From Nitrosomonas sp. (GTDB lineage Bacteria > Pseudomonadota > Gammaproteobacteria > Burkholderiales > Nitrosomonadaceae), in the NCBI GenBank assembly GCA_017994575.1, contig JAGOKN010000001.1, positions 1 to 49,998 of the forward strand: a stretch of DNA of 49,998 bases, read 5' to 3'. Of the stretch, positions 27,716 to 36,703 are shown in pieces (positions within the stretch are counted from its first letter, which is position 1; each line of letters starts with the position of its first letter). The position numbers and the translations under genes are program-made. Under the pieces are notes generated by a model. It ran no database searches. It was not told where the DNA came from and was given only the letters and a program-made list of their open reading frames with translations.

Positions 27716-27805
27716 GCCCGGGTGGTGAAATAGGTAGACACAAGGGACTTAAAATCCCTCGGGCTTAAACCGCCCATGCCGGTTCGATTCCGGCCCCGGG
27801 CACCA
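27716..27805 (+). tRNA. tRNA-Leu (anticodon UAA)
   Basis: The acceptor arm GCCCGGG (27716-27722) pairs with CCCGGGC (27795-27801), followed by A and an encoded CCA. The anticodon stem-loop is GGGACTTAAAATCCC with anticodon TAA. A long variable arm (TCGGGCTTAAACCGCCC region) identifies a class II tRNA, and the T loop is GGTTCGATTCC. It decodes UUA and, by wobble, UUG. tRNA ends are common integration sites, but no integrase lies beside it. Confidence 0.95.
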
Positions 27806-28232
27806 CTGGCAAACTTCTTCACCGCAGAATATCTAATCAAACTATCTCATGAAATAGCTTTTGATTTTAGCAGTCTTAAATTATTTTTTAATCTCCATCA
27901 GGGTATTTGCACACAGATTATACTGTTTATTTACAGTCCTCTGAACAGATCCCTCAGAGCTTGTTAGACTTGATTGACATTAAAATACGAGTTTATTGAA
28001 TATAATTTCTAAAAGGTTTTTAAGACAGACAATGCAAATCAATAAGCTACTCATTATCCAGATCAAATAGCTCTCTAAGAAATTTTGCCATTATTTTCGA
28101 TACCATTAACGCATCAACCACAACATTAATCACATTGACTAAATCTTATTCTTGAACACTTGAATATTACAATTTCATTTAAATTGATACTTGCCGCTAT
28201 ACTACATTGCCTATTATATATTTGGAGATAAA
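27806..28232. other. Intergenic region between tRNA-Leu and ppa
   Basis: About 425 AT-rich bases. No gene, no clear hairpin terminator and no repeat that I can support. It should contain the ppa promoter. Confidence 0.5.
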
Positions 28233-28781
28233 ATGAATCTTGATCGAGTTGGCTCTGGATCTGATATTCCCAATGACTTTAACGTCATCATTGAGATTCC
28301 AATGAATGCTGATCCCATCAAATATGAAGTGGATAAAGAAACCGGCGCCATGTTTGTTGATCGGTTTATGTCAACTTGCATGCATTACCCCTGTAACTAT
28401 GGCTATATTCCGCATACCCTGTCCGATGATGGCGACCCTGTCGATGTGTTGGTAATATCACCCGTACCGTTGATTACCGGCGTTGTTGTGCGCTGCAGGC
28501 CACTCGGAATGCTTAGAATGTCTGATGAGGCTGGGGAAGATGCCAAATTATTAGCCGTGCCCATCAACAAATTATGCAATCTATATCAAGACATCAACTC
28601 CTGTGAAGATTTACCCCAACTAGTTCGGTCTCAAATCGCACACTTCTTTGCACACTATAAAGACCTGGAAGAAGGAAAATGGGTAAAAATTCAAGGTTGG
28701 GATGGCGTTGAATCTGCAAAATCCGAGATTCTTACAGGAATACAGCGCTTTAATACAACTACCAACAAACCAATGTTCTAA
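28233..28781 (+). CDS. ppa: Inorganic pyrophosphatase (family I)
   Basis: The 182-residue cytoplasmic enzyme hydrolyses pyrophosphate to phosphate, pulling biosynthetic reactions forward. It contains [20 protein letters not shown], the [12 protein letters not shown] block and DGDPVDVLV, the metal-binding Asp signature of family I enzymes, then EDAKLLAVP. Length is typical of bacterial PPases. The start is ATG 28233 with TTTGGAGATAAA upstream; an in-frame TTG 14 codons earlier would add an unusual extension. Confidence 0.97.
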   Translation: MNLDRVGSGSDIPNDFNVIIEIPMNADPIKYEVDKETGAMFVDRFMSTCMHYPCNYGYIPHTLSDDGDPVDVLVISPVPLITGVVVRCRPLGMLRMSDEAGEDAKLLAVPINKLCNLYQDINSCEDLPQLVRSQIAHFFAHYKDLEEGKWVKIQGWDGVESAKSEILTGIQRFNTTTNKPMF

Positions 28782-28822
28782 CTCATATTTCATGAGCTCA
28801 TCGATTGTATCCTGTGAACACA

Positions 28823-29218
28823 TTACTTCGAAAGATTGACTAATAGGATAGTCGTCACGAACATGATGACTCCCAACATTAGCCAATTTCTTCCAACCCT
28901 CTTGGCATCTGGATGATCTTTTCTCATATAGGTATAACCCATGGCTATGCCTATGATAGGGAAAATGATCGTCCCGAAGATAATCGCAATATTCAGTCCC
29001 AGTGAAACCGCTGGTTTTTCATAGATACGAGAATGGCGTGATGCTTCCTCAGTTACTCGTTCAATATTGGGTACCGGCGTTTCACTTAGATCAATTTTTA
29101 TACTACTCTGTTGACCCTTATCGCTAGTAGTTCCTGGCATGTTGACAAAATGCTCATGACAATTGATGCAAAATGCCGCATGAGTAGTATTTTCTGTTGT
29201 ACATTTTGGACAAAGCAT
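28823..29218 (-). CDS. Zinc-ribbon membrane protein
   Basis: The 131-residue protein starts MLCPKCTTENTTHAAFCINC: two CxxC pairs (C3, C6, C17, C20) form a small zinc ribbon. A polar linker follows, and then two membrane segments (about 75-95 and 112-128). Similar zinc-ribbon plus membrane proteins are widespread and mostly uncharacterised. It converges with ppa; the 41 bases between them show no strong terminator. Confidence 0.75.
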   Translation of the reverse strand: MLCPKCTTENTTHAAFCINCHEHFVNMPGTTSDKGQQSSIKIDLSETPVPNIERVTEEASRHSRIYEKPAVSLGLNIAIIFGTIIFPIIGIAMGYTYMRKDHPDAKRVGRNWLMLGVIMFVTTILLVNLSK

Positions 29219-29320
29219 AATAAATCCTAACCAATATAACTGTCTAAAGAAATCATTTTTACAAATACATATTGTAATTTCATATTAATACTGAATACTT
29301 ACAACATGAATCTTACACAA

Positions 29321-30541
29321 TCAAACCACCTGCCCCGCAGCAAAACCTGATGACCAAGCCCATTGAAAATTAAACCCCCCCAGCTGACCGGTGACGTCAA
29401 CTACTTCACCGATAAAATACAAACCTGGTATACGCTTGGATTCCATTGTTTTGGATGAAAGTTCATGCGTATCGACTCCGCCCAGAGTGACTTCAGCTTT
29501 TTTATAACCTACTGTACCACTTGGAGTAATCTGCCAATTATGCAGCTCATATGCAATCTTCCGTAACTCACTGTCACGATATTGATTCATGGGCCTTTCA
29601 GGGATAGATAACTGGCCAAGCATTTTCGAGCACCAAACTTGTACAAAGCGTTTCGGCAAATAATGAGTCAACAGATTGGGTAACAACATAGCGCTACGTT
29701 TATGCGCCAATAAAATCTGCTGCATATCCTCCTGAGGTAACAAATTGACATGAATGGACTCTCCCGGTTGCCAATGGGATGAAATCTGCAAGATGGCAGG
29801 ACCACTTAATCCACGATGTGTAAATAAGATGCTTTCGCGGAAAGATGTCCCTCTGCAACTGACCTCGGTATCAATTGCTACACCGGAAATATCTTTAAAG
29901 TCTGCAAAATCCTCAGTTGGAAAAGTCAAACCAACCAGAGCTGGACGCAAGGATGTCACACGAATATTAAACTGGTTGGCTACTTGATAACCAAATGCAC
30001 TGGCACCGATTTGTGGAATGGACAACCCTCCAGTAGCGATGACTAATGAGGTCGTTTCCAGAATATTTCTCTCGGTAGTCAATAGAAACTTGTGACCGGC
30101 TTTTTGAACACCTGCATTTCCCGGAAGATATTCAATCTGCTCGACCTGCGAGGATATCTGCCATTCCACGTTCACAGTTTGGCACTCATCTTGCAACATA
30201 TCGATGATTTGCTGTGAACTATCGTCACAGAACAATTGCCCTAATTTTTTTTCATGATAACGAATACCATGCTTTTCAACGAGCGCAATAAAATCAAGCG
30301 GTGTAAAACAAGCCAATGCAGAACGACAAAAATGTGGATTGCTGGAAAGAAAGTTCTCAGCTCTGGCATAACGATTAGTGAAGTTACAGCGACCACCACC
30401 GGAGATACGGATTTTTTCTGCCAGTTTGTGCGCAGCATCCACCAATATGACTTCGCGTCCCCGCTTACCTGCTTCGATCGCACACATCAGGCCAGCGGCA
30501 CCCGCACCAATAATCACCACATCTTTAAACACTTTTTTCAA
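29321..30541 (-). CDS. BaiN/HI0933-family FAD-dependent oxidoreductase
   Basis: About 406 residues. The N-terminal Rossmann motif is DVVIIGAGAAGLMCAIEAGK (FAD binding), followed by RISGGGRCNFTN, the hallmark of the HI0933/BaiN/RdsA family. LVIATGGLSIPQIGASAFGY and the C-terminal GLYFIGEVVDVTGQLGGFNF complete the pattern. Substrate is unknown; the family includes steroid and other NAD(P)-linked reductases. No ATG start exists; TTG at 30541, TTG at 30559 or GTG at 30532 are all possible, and none has a good ribosome-binding site. Confidence 0.85.
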   Translation of the reverse strand: MKKVFKDVVIIGAGAAGLMCAIEAGKRGREVILVDAAHKLAEKIRISGGGRCNFTNRYARAENFLSSNPHFCRSALACFTPLDFIALVEKHGIRYHEKKLGQLFCDDSSQQIIDMLQDECQTVNVEWQISSQVEQIEYLPGNAGVQKAGHKFLLTTERNILETTSLVIATGGLSIPQIGASAFGYQVANQFNIRVTSLRPALVGLTFPTEDFADFKDISGVAIDTEVSCRGTSFRESILFTHRGLSGPAILQISSHWQPGESIHVNLLPQEDMQQILLAHKRSAMLLPNLLTHYLPKRFVQVWCSKMLGQLSIPERPMNQYRDSELRKIAYELHNWQITPSGTVGYKKAEVTLGGVDTHELSSKTMESKRIPGLYFIGEVVDVTGQLGGFNFQWAWSSGFAAGQVV

Positions 30542-30590
30542 GATGATTAATCGTTGCAAAGTTAAGCAAGAAATTCCAGAAAAAGCTTAT

Positions 30591-30779
30591 TTAGCTGGAT
30601 GGCATATTCAACCGATAAGTTATCATCATGACAATAAACAGAAACAGTGACAAACCAACACGTATACTGAGTGACTTGACCATGCGCGTCGATTGACCTT
30701 TATCTTTGTACATATAATACAGAGCTGATCCAAGACTATATAATATGATAAGGAACATTGTGGCTGCGAAGATTTTCAA
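30591..30779 (-). CDS. DUF2909-family twin-membrane-segment protein
   Basis: A 62-residue protein with two membrane helices separated by YKDKGQSTRMVKSLSIRVGL. The loop with D.G.STRMV..L..RVGLS is the DUF2909 signature; in many proteobacteria the gene lies near cytochrome oxidase assembly genes, but not here. I start at TTG 30779, where AGGA is seven to eight bases upstream and the protein has the family length; a TTG eleven codons upstream lacks a site. Confidence 0.75.
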   Translation of the reverse strand: MKIFAATMFLIILYSLGSALYYMYKDKGQSTRMVKSLSIRVGLSLFLFIVMMITYRLNMPSS

Positions 30780-30949
30780 TGGCTTGATCCTACTAAAAAT
30801 TGACTTTGTCAAAGTTTAGCCGAGTTTTGGTGATTGTCCAATGACTATTTAATGATTACTTTTAAGCGACTTCCCGTTGGCTGCTGAGCTTTTTTGCAAG
30901 TCAGATATTTACTTTCTTCTATAATTTCAATCACCACCTGATACTCAAA

Positions 30950-31900
30950 TTGCAAAAATCACTTCGTTTGCCCCCTGCTATTTTCTTGATGGGTCCAACC
31001 GCGAGCGGCAAAAGTCAAATTGCTCTGGACATTGCAGCCTATCTTCCGGTTGAAATTATCAGTGTGGATTCTGCCCAGGTTTATCGGCATATGGATATCG
31101 GCACAGCCAAACCTGATCAGCTTGCATTAGCACATACACCTCACCATTTAATTAACCTAATCAATCCTGATCAGCACTACTCAGCAGCACAATTTCGTAA
31201 TGATGCACTACATATCATGCATGAAGTTACTCAACGCAATAAAATCCCGCTACTTGTAGGTGGCACTATGCTGTACTTCAGGGCGTTACAGGACGGTCTT
31301 TCAATGTTGCCGCCAGCTGACATGAATCTTCGCTTAGCGCTGGAAAATAGCGCAAAAGAGTTGGGTTGGCCAGCAATGCATCAAAAACTTGCAGAATTGG
31401 ATCCGGAAAGTGCGGCAAGGATCAAATCCACTGATAGTCAGCGCATTCAGCGAGCTTTGGAAGTTTGCTATTTGACTCAACAGCCAATGTCAAAAATTCT
31501 AAAAATTCCCAAACAAACACACTTTCCCTACGACAAAATCAGCATCACACTGATTCCAAGTGAACGCAGCCAATTACATCAGCACATTGCAAAGCGTTTT
31601 GAAAGCATGCTCAAATGTGGGCTAGTTGATGAAGTTCATTCTATACGCAAGCAGTTTTCTCTCAGCACCGAATCGCCTTCTATGCGCTGCGTCGGATACC
31701 GTCAGGCTTGCCTATATCTGGATGATAAAATAAGTATTTCAGAACTACAAGACAGCGGAATTGCCGCCACCCGCCAGCTAGCAAAACGACAACTCACTTG
31801 GTTGCGCGGTATGAAATCAGATAACGTGAATGAATTCGATTGTCTAGCAAGTAAATTCAGTGAACAAATTAAATTTTTGCTGAAAAAAACAATCAAATAA
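30950..31900 (+). CDS. miaA: tRNA dimethylallyltransferase
   Basis: MiaA adds an isopentenyl group to A37 of tRNAs that read codons beginning with U, including the tRNA-Leu(UAA) in this window. The 316-residue protein has the P-loop GPTASGKS (15-22), the DSAQVYR.MDIGTAKP block, and GGTMLYFRALQDGLS. SMRCVGYRQ and ATRQLAKRQLTWLR complete the family pattern. The start must be non-ATG: TTG at 30950 fits the family length. It is divergent from the DUF2909 gene. Confidence 0.95.
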   Translation: MQKSLRLPPAIFLMGPTASGKSQIALDIAAYLPVEIISVDSAQVYRHMDIGTAKPDQLALAHTPHHLINLINPDQHYSAAQFRNDALHIMHEVTQRNKIPLLVGGTMLYFRALQDGLSMLPPADMNLRLALENSAKELGWPAMHQKLAELDPESAARIKSTDSQRIQRALEVCYLTQQPMSKILKIPKQTHFPYDKISITLIPSERSQLHQHIAKRFESMLKCGLVDEVHSIRKQFSLSTESPSMRCVGYRQACLYLDDKISISELQDSGIAATRQLAKRQLTWLRGMKSDNVNEFDCLASKFSEQIKFLLKKTIK

Positions 31901-32079
31901 AACCCAAGTGAAGATAGGTATCAACAGGACAAAAGCACATGATTGACTTGTCTATTCCTACCTGCGGAGGTTATGATTCAAAACAAAATTAAACAAGTAA
32001 TTGCATCCTTTAAACAGTATTAGAGCACATAAGTCGTGCTATTTATTGGCATAATTTAAAAACATACTAGGAAAAATAT

Positions 32080-32415
32080 ATGAAAACTCGGAATCAATTA
32101 TGTACTATCACGACGCTGCTCATGAGTGTCATGTGGTTGAATGGATGCGAAAACTATGCCGAAAAAACTCATGAATCTTGGGTTGCTCCACCAGAAGCAC
32201 CTGCTTATGATGACTCGACCATTTTTGCGCGCATAACCAGTGCTGTTCAATCAGATCCAGTTCTTCTAGGCAGCAGCATCGAAATTAAAGTGATCAATGG
32301 CAATGTGACTTTAAGTGGCACTGCCAATAATGATGATCAGATTACTCGTGTCAATATGCACAGTTGGATCGTGGACGGTGTAAAAAAAGTGGATAATCAA
32401 ATCGCTTTGAAATAA
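32080..32415 (+). CDS. BON-domain lipoprotein
   Basis: A 111-residue protein with a signal peptide ending in lipobox WLNGC (C23), so anchored in a membrane. Residues 45-110 form one BON domain (ITSAVQSDPVLLGSSIEIKV, then INGNVTLSGTANNDDQITRV and VKKVDNQIALK), which binds phospholipids or protects the envelope under stress in other proteins. AGGA lies eight bases before the ATG. It stands alone between miaA and flgM. Confidence 0.85.
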   Translation: MKTRNQLCTITTLLMSVMWLNGCENYAEKTHESWVAPPEAPAYDDSTIFARITSAVQSDPVLLGSSIEIKVINGNVTLSGTANNDDQITRVNMHSWIVDGVKKVDNQIALK

Positions 32416-32622
32416 TCAAAAACAATAAATTACATCATCAATCCTTAATTAATGAAGCTTTCATTCGCGAATTAGGTATTTCTTAACTTAAGATTACTAT
32501 TTCCAATACTGTCTAAAATACTAATTACTATAAGTATTTTTTGTTTATTACTGCAACAGCATAGAAAATCACTTTCTTCCAAAACTTAAGTAAGTTGATA
32601 CTAATAAAATAATCTTTAACGC
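32416..32622. other. Gap between the BON lipoprotein and the flgM promoter
   Basis: About 200 AT-rich bases. A small inverted repeat AATGAA-GCT-TTCATT near 32452-32466 could be a weak hairpin downstream of the lipoprotein gene. Nothing else is visible. Confidence 0.3.
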
Positions 32623-32649
32623 TAAAGTTATAGATAAAGACGTCGATAA
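32623..32649 (+). promoter_or_regulatory. Sigma-28 (FliA) promoter of flgMN
   Basis: TAAAGTTA (32623-32630), an 11-base spacer, then GTCGATAA (32642-32649). The FliA consensus is TAAAGTTT-N11-GCCGATAA, so only two positions differ. It lies 33 bases upstream of the flgM ATG. FlgM is the anti-sigma factor of FliA, so expression from this promoter closes a feedback loop. Confidence 0.8.
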
Positions 32650-32682
32650 AAAACATAACAAAATCTATTATAAGGAAGAACA

Positions 32683-32988
32683 ATGAAAATTGACAAATCA
32701 TTACCGTCAGTGACAGCCGTCTCTGTCAATGACGGCAAAAGGCGTACTGATATCACACCAAGCCCTAGTACAGCTCAAGAAAATAGTGTGCATTTAAGTC
32801 CTAATGCTGCAAAACTACAAAATATCGACAGTAGCTCTGCTAGTAATTCTGTCGCAAATACTGCCAGGGTTCAAGAAATCAAACAAGCAATTAGCGAAGG
32901 CAATTTTAAAATTAACCCAGAAGTTGTTGCGGATCGGCTACTTGAAACAGTTAAAGAGTTAATTCAATCTAAAAAAGGTGCTGCTTAA
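32683..32988 (+). CDS. flgM: Anti-sigma-28 factor FlgM
   Basis: The 101-residue protein starts MKIDKSLPSVTAVSVNDG, has a disordered Ser/Asn-rich middle and the conserved C-terminal FliA-binding helices (VQEIKQAISEGNFKINPEVV and ADRLLETVKELI). It holds FliA inactive until the hook-basal body is finished and FlgM is exported. AAGGAAGAACA precedes the ATG. Its stop overlaps the flgN start (TAATG), so the two are translationally coupled. Confidence 0.93.
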   Translation: MKIDKSLPSVTAVSVNDGKRRTDITPSPSTAQENSVHLSPNAAKLQNIDSSSASNSVANTARVQEIKQAISEGNFKINPEVVADRLLETVKELIQSKKGAA

Positions 32989-33443
32989 TGATTGCATCAA
33001 AGTGTTTAGCAAGTTTCATTTCAGACTTAGAAATTGAGAGAAATACTTTACAAGCATTTATAGAAATTCTTAGAAAAGAAGAACAAGCTTTGATTCACGG
33101 AAAAATTGAAGCACTTGATAACTTTGCTTCTGATAAATCACGCCTAATCGAAAAATTGATTCAACTAGATGATCAACGCAAGGAATACACTCAAAATCAG
33201 GAATCTACAGTAGCGAAAGATAGCATGAATACTTGGCTGCTAGAACAACATACTGATCAATTGGAAGCTCAAGTTTTATGGAATGAGCTATTGGAGCTCG
33301 CTAAAGCAGCTCAGCAACTTAATCATTCTAATGGCTTAATTATTTCATCCCAGCTTAAATATAATCAACGTGCTTTTGCAGCATTACAGTGCGCTGCAGG
33401 AAATGTTTCTTTGTATGGCCCAAAAGGCCAAGCTTATATTTAA
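32988..33443 (+). CDS. flgN: Flagellar export chaperone FlgN
   Basis: A 151-residue helical protein with the family pattern LEIERNTLQAFIEILRKEEQ ALIHGKIEALDNFASDKS (N-terminal coiled coil) and LNHSNGLIISSQLKYNQRAF near the end. FlgN escorts the hook-associated proteins FlgK and FlgL to the export gate. It starts within the flgM stop codon. The gene converges with motD, only 15 bases apart. Confidence 0.9.
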   Translation: MIASKCLASFISDLEIERNTLQAFIEILRKEEQALIHGKIEALDNFASDKSRLIEKLIQLDDQRKEYTQNQESTVAKDSMNTWLLEQHTDQLEAQVLWNELLELAKAAQQLNHSNGLIISSQLKYNQRAFAALQCAAGNVSLYGPKGQAYI

Positions 33444-33458
33444 ATCTATTTCTAATAT

Positions 33459-34235
33459 TTATTCTTCAAATTTAGTAGTTTCAGCAATTGGTATTTCTAT
33501 TACCTTATCAGGATCATTTGATAAAATCATTATAGTAACTCGACGGTTTCTTTTTCTGCCTTCTGGCGTTTCGTTGGCTTCCATGGGTCTGTTGTCAGCA
33601 TAACCTATCGCCGTAAACCGATGCGATTCCACACCGTTATCCACAAACAGTCGAATAACACTACTGGCGCGCGCGGTTGACAATTCCCAATTTGACAAAA
33701 AACTATCTGTATGAATTGGTAAATTATCGGTATGTCCCTCAACATGAATCTCGTGCTCATGCCCTTTTATGACACGAGCCACTGCTTGCAATGTCAGACT
33801 CGAATTCTCCGCCAGTTTAGCTTGTCCAGGTGAGAAAAGAACACTTGCATTAATTTCTACAGATATGCCTAAAGAAGTTTGAGTCACTCTTACATGACCA
33901 TCTTTGACCAGAGGTTCCAATGCAATCAGAATATCCTTGGCCATGCTTTTCATTTTTTCTTGTTTCTTCACTTTCTGAAAATCTAATTCATTAATAGGTT
34001 TGATTGATGAATCAGTTTGCGGCGATTGTAGAACTATCAGATTCGGTGAATTATTACTAAATGCATTAATCAGTGAATGACTTAAAATTTCATATTTGCC
34101 TTTATTAACTGAAGACACTGCATACATAACAACGAAAAAAGCAAATAACAGTGTTATAAAATCGGCATATGAGACGAGCCAGCGTTCATGATTATCAACG
34201 TCCTCCTCATTTCTCTGTTTTTTCTTTTTCAACAT
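33459..34235 (-). CDS. motD: Flagellar stator protein MotD (MotB family)
   Basis: The 258-residue protein has one N-terminal membrane segment with the proton-channel Asp in SYADFITLLFAFF (D25) and a C-terminal OmpA-like peptidoglycan-binding domain (about 128-235; HVEGHTDNLPIHTDSFLSNW and ATGYADNRP-like IGYADNRPMEANETPEGRKR). With MotC it forms the stator that couples ion flow to rotation and anchors to the wall. Named MotD rather than MotB because of its pairing with MotC next to fliA, as in pseudomonads and betaproteobacteria. Confidence 0.88.
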   Translation of the reverse strand: MLKKKKQRNEEDVDNHERWLVSYADFITLLFAFFVVMYAVSSVNKGKYEILSHSLINAFSNNSPNLIVLQSPQTDSSIKPINELDFQKVKKQEKMKSMAKDILIALEPLVKDGHVRVTQTSLGISVEINASVLFSPGQAKLAENSSLTLQAVARVIKGHEHEIHVEGHTDNLPIHTDSFLSNWELSTARASSVIRLFVDNGVESHRFTAIGYADNRPMEANETPEGRKRNRRVTIMILSNDPDKVIEIPIAETTKFEE

Positions 34236-34284
34236 AGGATTTGTTAGATCTTCAAATAATCAGAACAATATGCCTTAATGGGGA

Positions 34285-35025
34285 TTAAATATAATAGCCA
34301 TTGAGGCGATTTTCGATGAACCGAGGATTCTCACCATTTGCAATCGCCACAAATCCATCAACCAGAATTTCTTGTATCACTACCTTTTCATTGATAATGC
34401 TTTTTAATTTATTGGCGATCGGTAAGAAAACCAAATTTGCTAGCCCTACACCATATATTGTGGCAACGAAAGCTACGGCTATGCCGCTTCCTAAGCGACT
34501 GGGATCAGACAGATTTTCCATGACATGAATTAAACCCAACACAGCCCCTAAAATACCAATAGTCGGCGCATAACCACCAGCGGCCTCCCAAATTCGAGCT
34601 GATTGACGTTGATAGGCTTCAATAGTCAGTATATCAATCTCCAAAGCTTCACGTAATTTCTCAGCAGTACTGCCGTCAGCAAGTAGCTGCAATCCTTTTT
34701 GTACAAATGGATCGTTTACATCTTGCGCCTGTATTTCCAGTGCCAGCAAACCATCTTTACGGGAAATATGAGCCCAACTGATAATTTCTTTAATTAAATT
34801 CTGTGGTGAGTTTTCGGGTGGAAAAAACACCCATTTGCTCATTCTAATTCCATTCAGAAAAACTTTGACCGGGCTTTGCAACAAAACCGCACCAACCGTG
34901 CCGCCCATCACGATTAAAAAAGCAGCCGCCTGAATAAGAGAACTGATATGACCGCCCTCAAGCATTTGTCCGCCAATGATGGCGACAAAAGCCAGCAAAA
35001 TGCCGATAACACTATTGAAATCCAT
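34285..35025 (-). CDS. motC: Flagellar stator protein MotC (MotA family)
   Basis: From ATG 35025 the protein has 246 residues, the standard MotC length: MDFNSVIGILLAFVAIIGGQ opens the first of four membrane segments. ARIWEAAGGYAPTIGILGAV and LGLIHVMENLSDPSRLGSGI form the conserved third segment and loop of the MotA/TolQ/ExbB superfamily. An ATG six codons upstream is an alternative. It is 49 bases upstream of motD and 59 bases downstream of fliA on one strand. Confidence 0.9.
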   Translation of the reverse strand: MDFNSVIGILLAFVAIIGGQMLEGGHISSLIQAAAFLIVMGGTVGAVLLQSPVKVFLNGIRMSKWVFFPPENSPQNLIKEIISWAHISRKDGLLALEIQAQDVNDPFVQKGLQLLADGSTAEKLREALEIDILTIEAYQRQSARIWEAAGGYAPTIGILGAVLGLIHVMENLSDPSRLGSGIAVAFVATIYGVGLANLVFLPIANKLKSIINEKVVIQEILVDGFVAIANGENPRFIENRLNGYYI

Positions 35026-35084
35026 CTTGAGTCTTTTATTCATCGCAAGAATCGCTTATTTACATAGGGTAATCTACAGGACAT

Positions 35085-35801
35085 TTAAAGATTTCTTAAA
35101 CGACTGCGTAAACGCGCTATTGCTTGGGTATGTAGTTGGCAAACACGAGATTCACTGACCCCAAGCACTTCACCAATTTCCCTTAAATTCATTTCCTGCT
35201 CATAATGCATGCCCATCACCATCTTTTCACGTGGAGGCAAATTATCAATCGCAGCAATCAACGAACTTCTAAAATTTTCATCCAGTAATGCATTGAGCGG
35301 ATCGCTCTCGGAATCCACCAGTAAACGGTCTAAAAAAGGCTCTTCATCATCATGTTGAAAATCCTCGTAATATATTAACTGAGCCCCTCGCGCACTTTGT
35401 AGCGTCTCATGATATTCATCCAAAGACATATCGAGCTCTTGTGCCAAATCTACTTCGCTGGGTGCGCACCCATGGCGTTGTTCCAAGGAGTTAACTGCAG
35501 CTTCAATACGGCGCATTTTTTTCCGAATGCTGCGTGGCAACCAATCTGCTTCACGCAGTTCATCCAAAATTGAACCGCGTATACGTTGAGCCGCGTAGCT
35601 CTCAAATTGGCGGCCATAGGACCCTTCATATCGATTGATTGCATCCAACAAACCTATCATACCCACCTGAATCAAGTCATCGACTTGCACACTGGCTGGC
35701 AATCGAGCCATCATATGGTAAGCAATGCGTTTAACTAATGGAGTAAATTCAGCAATAAACTGCTCTTTATCAATCGTTCCCGTTCCAGTAGCCGTATACA
35801 T
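35085..35801 (-). CDS. fliA: Flagellar sigma factor FliA (sigma-28)
   Basis: The 238-residue protein shows region 2 as VDDLIQVGMIGLLDAINRYE and QFESYAAQRIRGSILDELRE, region 3, and region 4 as LREIGEVLGVSESRVCQLHT. It directs RNA polymerase to late flagellar promoters such as the one at 32623. It lies five bases after flhG, within the flh block. FlgM, its antagonist, is encoded 2 kb away on the other strand. Confidence 0.96.
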   Translation of the reverse strand: MYTATGTGTIDKEQFIAEFTPLVKRIAYHMMARLPASVQVDDLIQVGMIGLLDAINRYEGSYGRQFESYAAQRIRGSILDELREADWLPRSIRKKMRRIEAAVNSLEQRHGCAPSEVDLAQELDMSLDEYHETLQSARGAQLIYYEDFQHDDEEPFLDRLLVDSESDPLNALLDENFRSSLIAAIDNLPPREKMVMGMHYEQEMNLREIGEVLGVSESRVCQLHTQAIARLRSRLRNL

Positions 35802-35806
35802 AATTA

Positions 35807-36703
35807 TTACACCGTAAAATTTGCCATACTAAGGTGACTTGTACGAATCAACCGTTGCATGAAATTATCGATACCCCCGTCATATTTATCCGGGCATGAA
35901 GATCGCAAAATATCTTGAGCCAATTGCCTAAAACATGATGCGGCCTGAGAAGCGGGGAATGCCTCAATTACCGACTTGCACAACTGAGTAGCGCTACGCA
36001 GCTTCTCGTCACTTTGTATGGAACCAATGAATTCAAGGGTCACAGAAAGATATTGACGAGCTACTTGGTATAAATTCTGATAAACAGCAAACGATTCAGC
36101 TTCTGAATTCACATTATTGACTAGAATCAGGAAATGCTTCTTTGCATATTCTCGACTCAGAATTTTAATCAGCGAATACGCTCCCGTCAGCGACGCAGCC
36201 GATCCTGAGATCACGATCATGACCTGTTCTGCAGCCAAACTTAATGGGAGCACATAAGTGGTACCAGTCATCGTGGTATCAATGAGAACAATGTCAACAA
36301 CGCCGGATAATTCTGAAAAGCTCTTAACCAACCAATCTTGCTCTTGATGGGTCAGTTTATTCAATGCACGAATGCCCTTCATAGCAGACAATACGGTTAC
36401 ATTGTCAGGGCCTTGCAAAAGAATCTGATTGAGCTTTTTATCTCCATTAATCACATGCAGTAAATCAAAGCGTGCTTTCAAGCCCAGATGGGTGCAAATA
36501 TTGTTATGACTTGGATTTTCATCAATCAGTAAAACACGCTGACCATTTCTCGCCAACGCCGTCGCCAGATTGACTGCAATGCTGGTTTTACCTATTTGGG
36601 TTTTACCGCTGGCGATCGTAAAAATGCGCACGGCCCCAGGCGTCTGGTATGAAGCCAAATTACGCAAGCCGGCGGCCTGATCCTGAAGAATCATCCTAGT
36701 CAT
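35807..36703 (-). CDS. flhG: FlhG (FleN) MinD-like ATPase
   Basis: The 298-residue ParA/MinD-type ATPase limits flagellar number, working against FlhF. The deviant Walker A reads SGKTQIGKTS, with the signature Lys preceding QIGKT; a second motif is VDIVLIDTTM. ATG 36703 overlaps the flhF stop by 8 bases (ATGACTAG), a better choice than a TTG/ATG farther upstream inside flhF. The C-terminal tail is longer and more divergent than the core. Confidence 0.9.
   Translation of the reverse strand: MTRMILQDQAAGLRNLASYQTPGAVRIFTIASGKTQIGKTSIAVNLATALARNGQRVLLIDENPSHNNICTHLGLKARFDLLHVINGDKKLNQILLQGPDNVTVLSAMKGIRALNKLTHQEQDWLVKSFSELSGVVDIVLIDTTMTGTTYVLPLSLAAEQVMIVISGSAASLTGAYSLIKILSREYAKKHFLILVNNVNSEAESFAVYQNLYQVARQYLSVTLEFIGSIQSDEKLRSATQLCKSVIEAFPASQAASCFRQLAQDILRSSCPDKYDGGIDNFMQRLIRTSHLSMANFTV

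Noticed and set aside
27716..28232. tRNA-Leu as the attachment site of an integrated element
   Set aside because: No integrase, no duplicated tRNA 3' end and no composition change follow it.
28191..28232. Extended N-terminus of ppa from an upstream TTG
   Set aside because: The ATG at 28233 has a GGAG site and gives the standard family start; the extension has no counterpart in the family.
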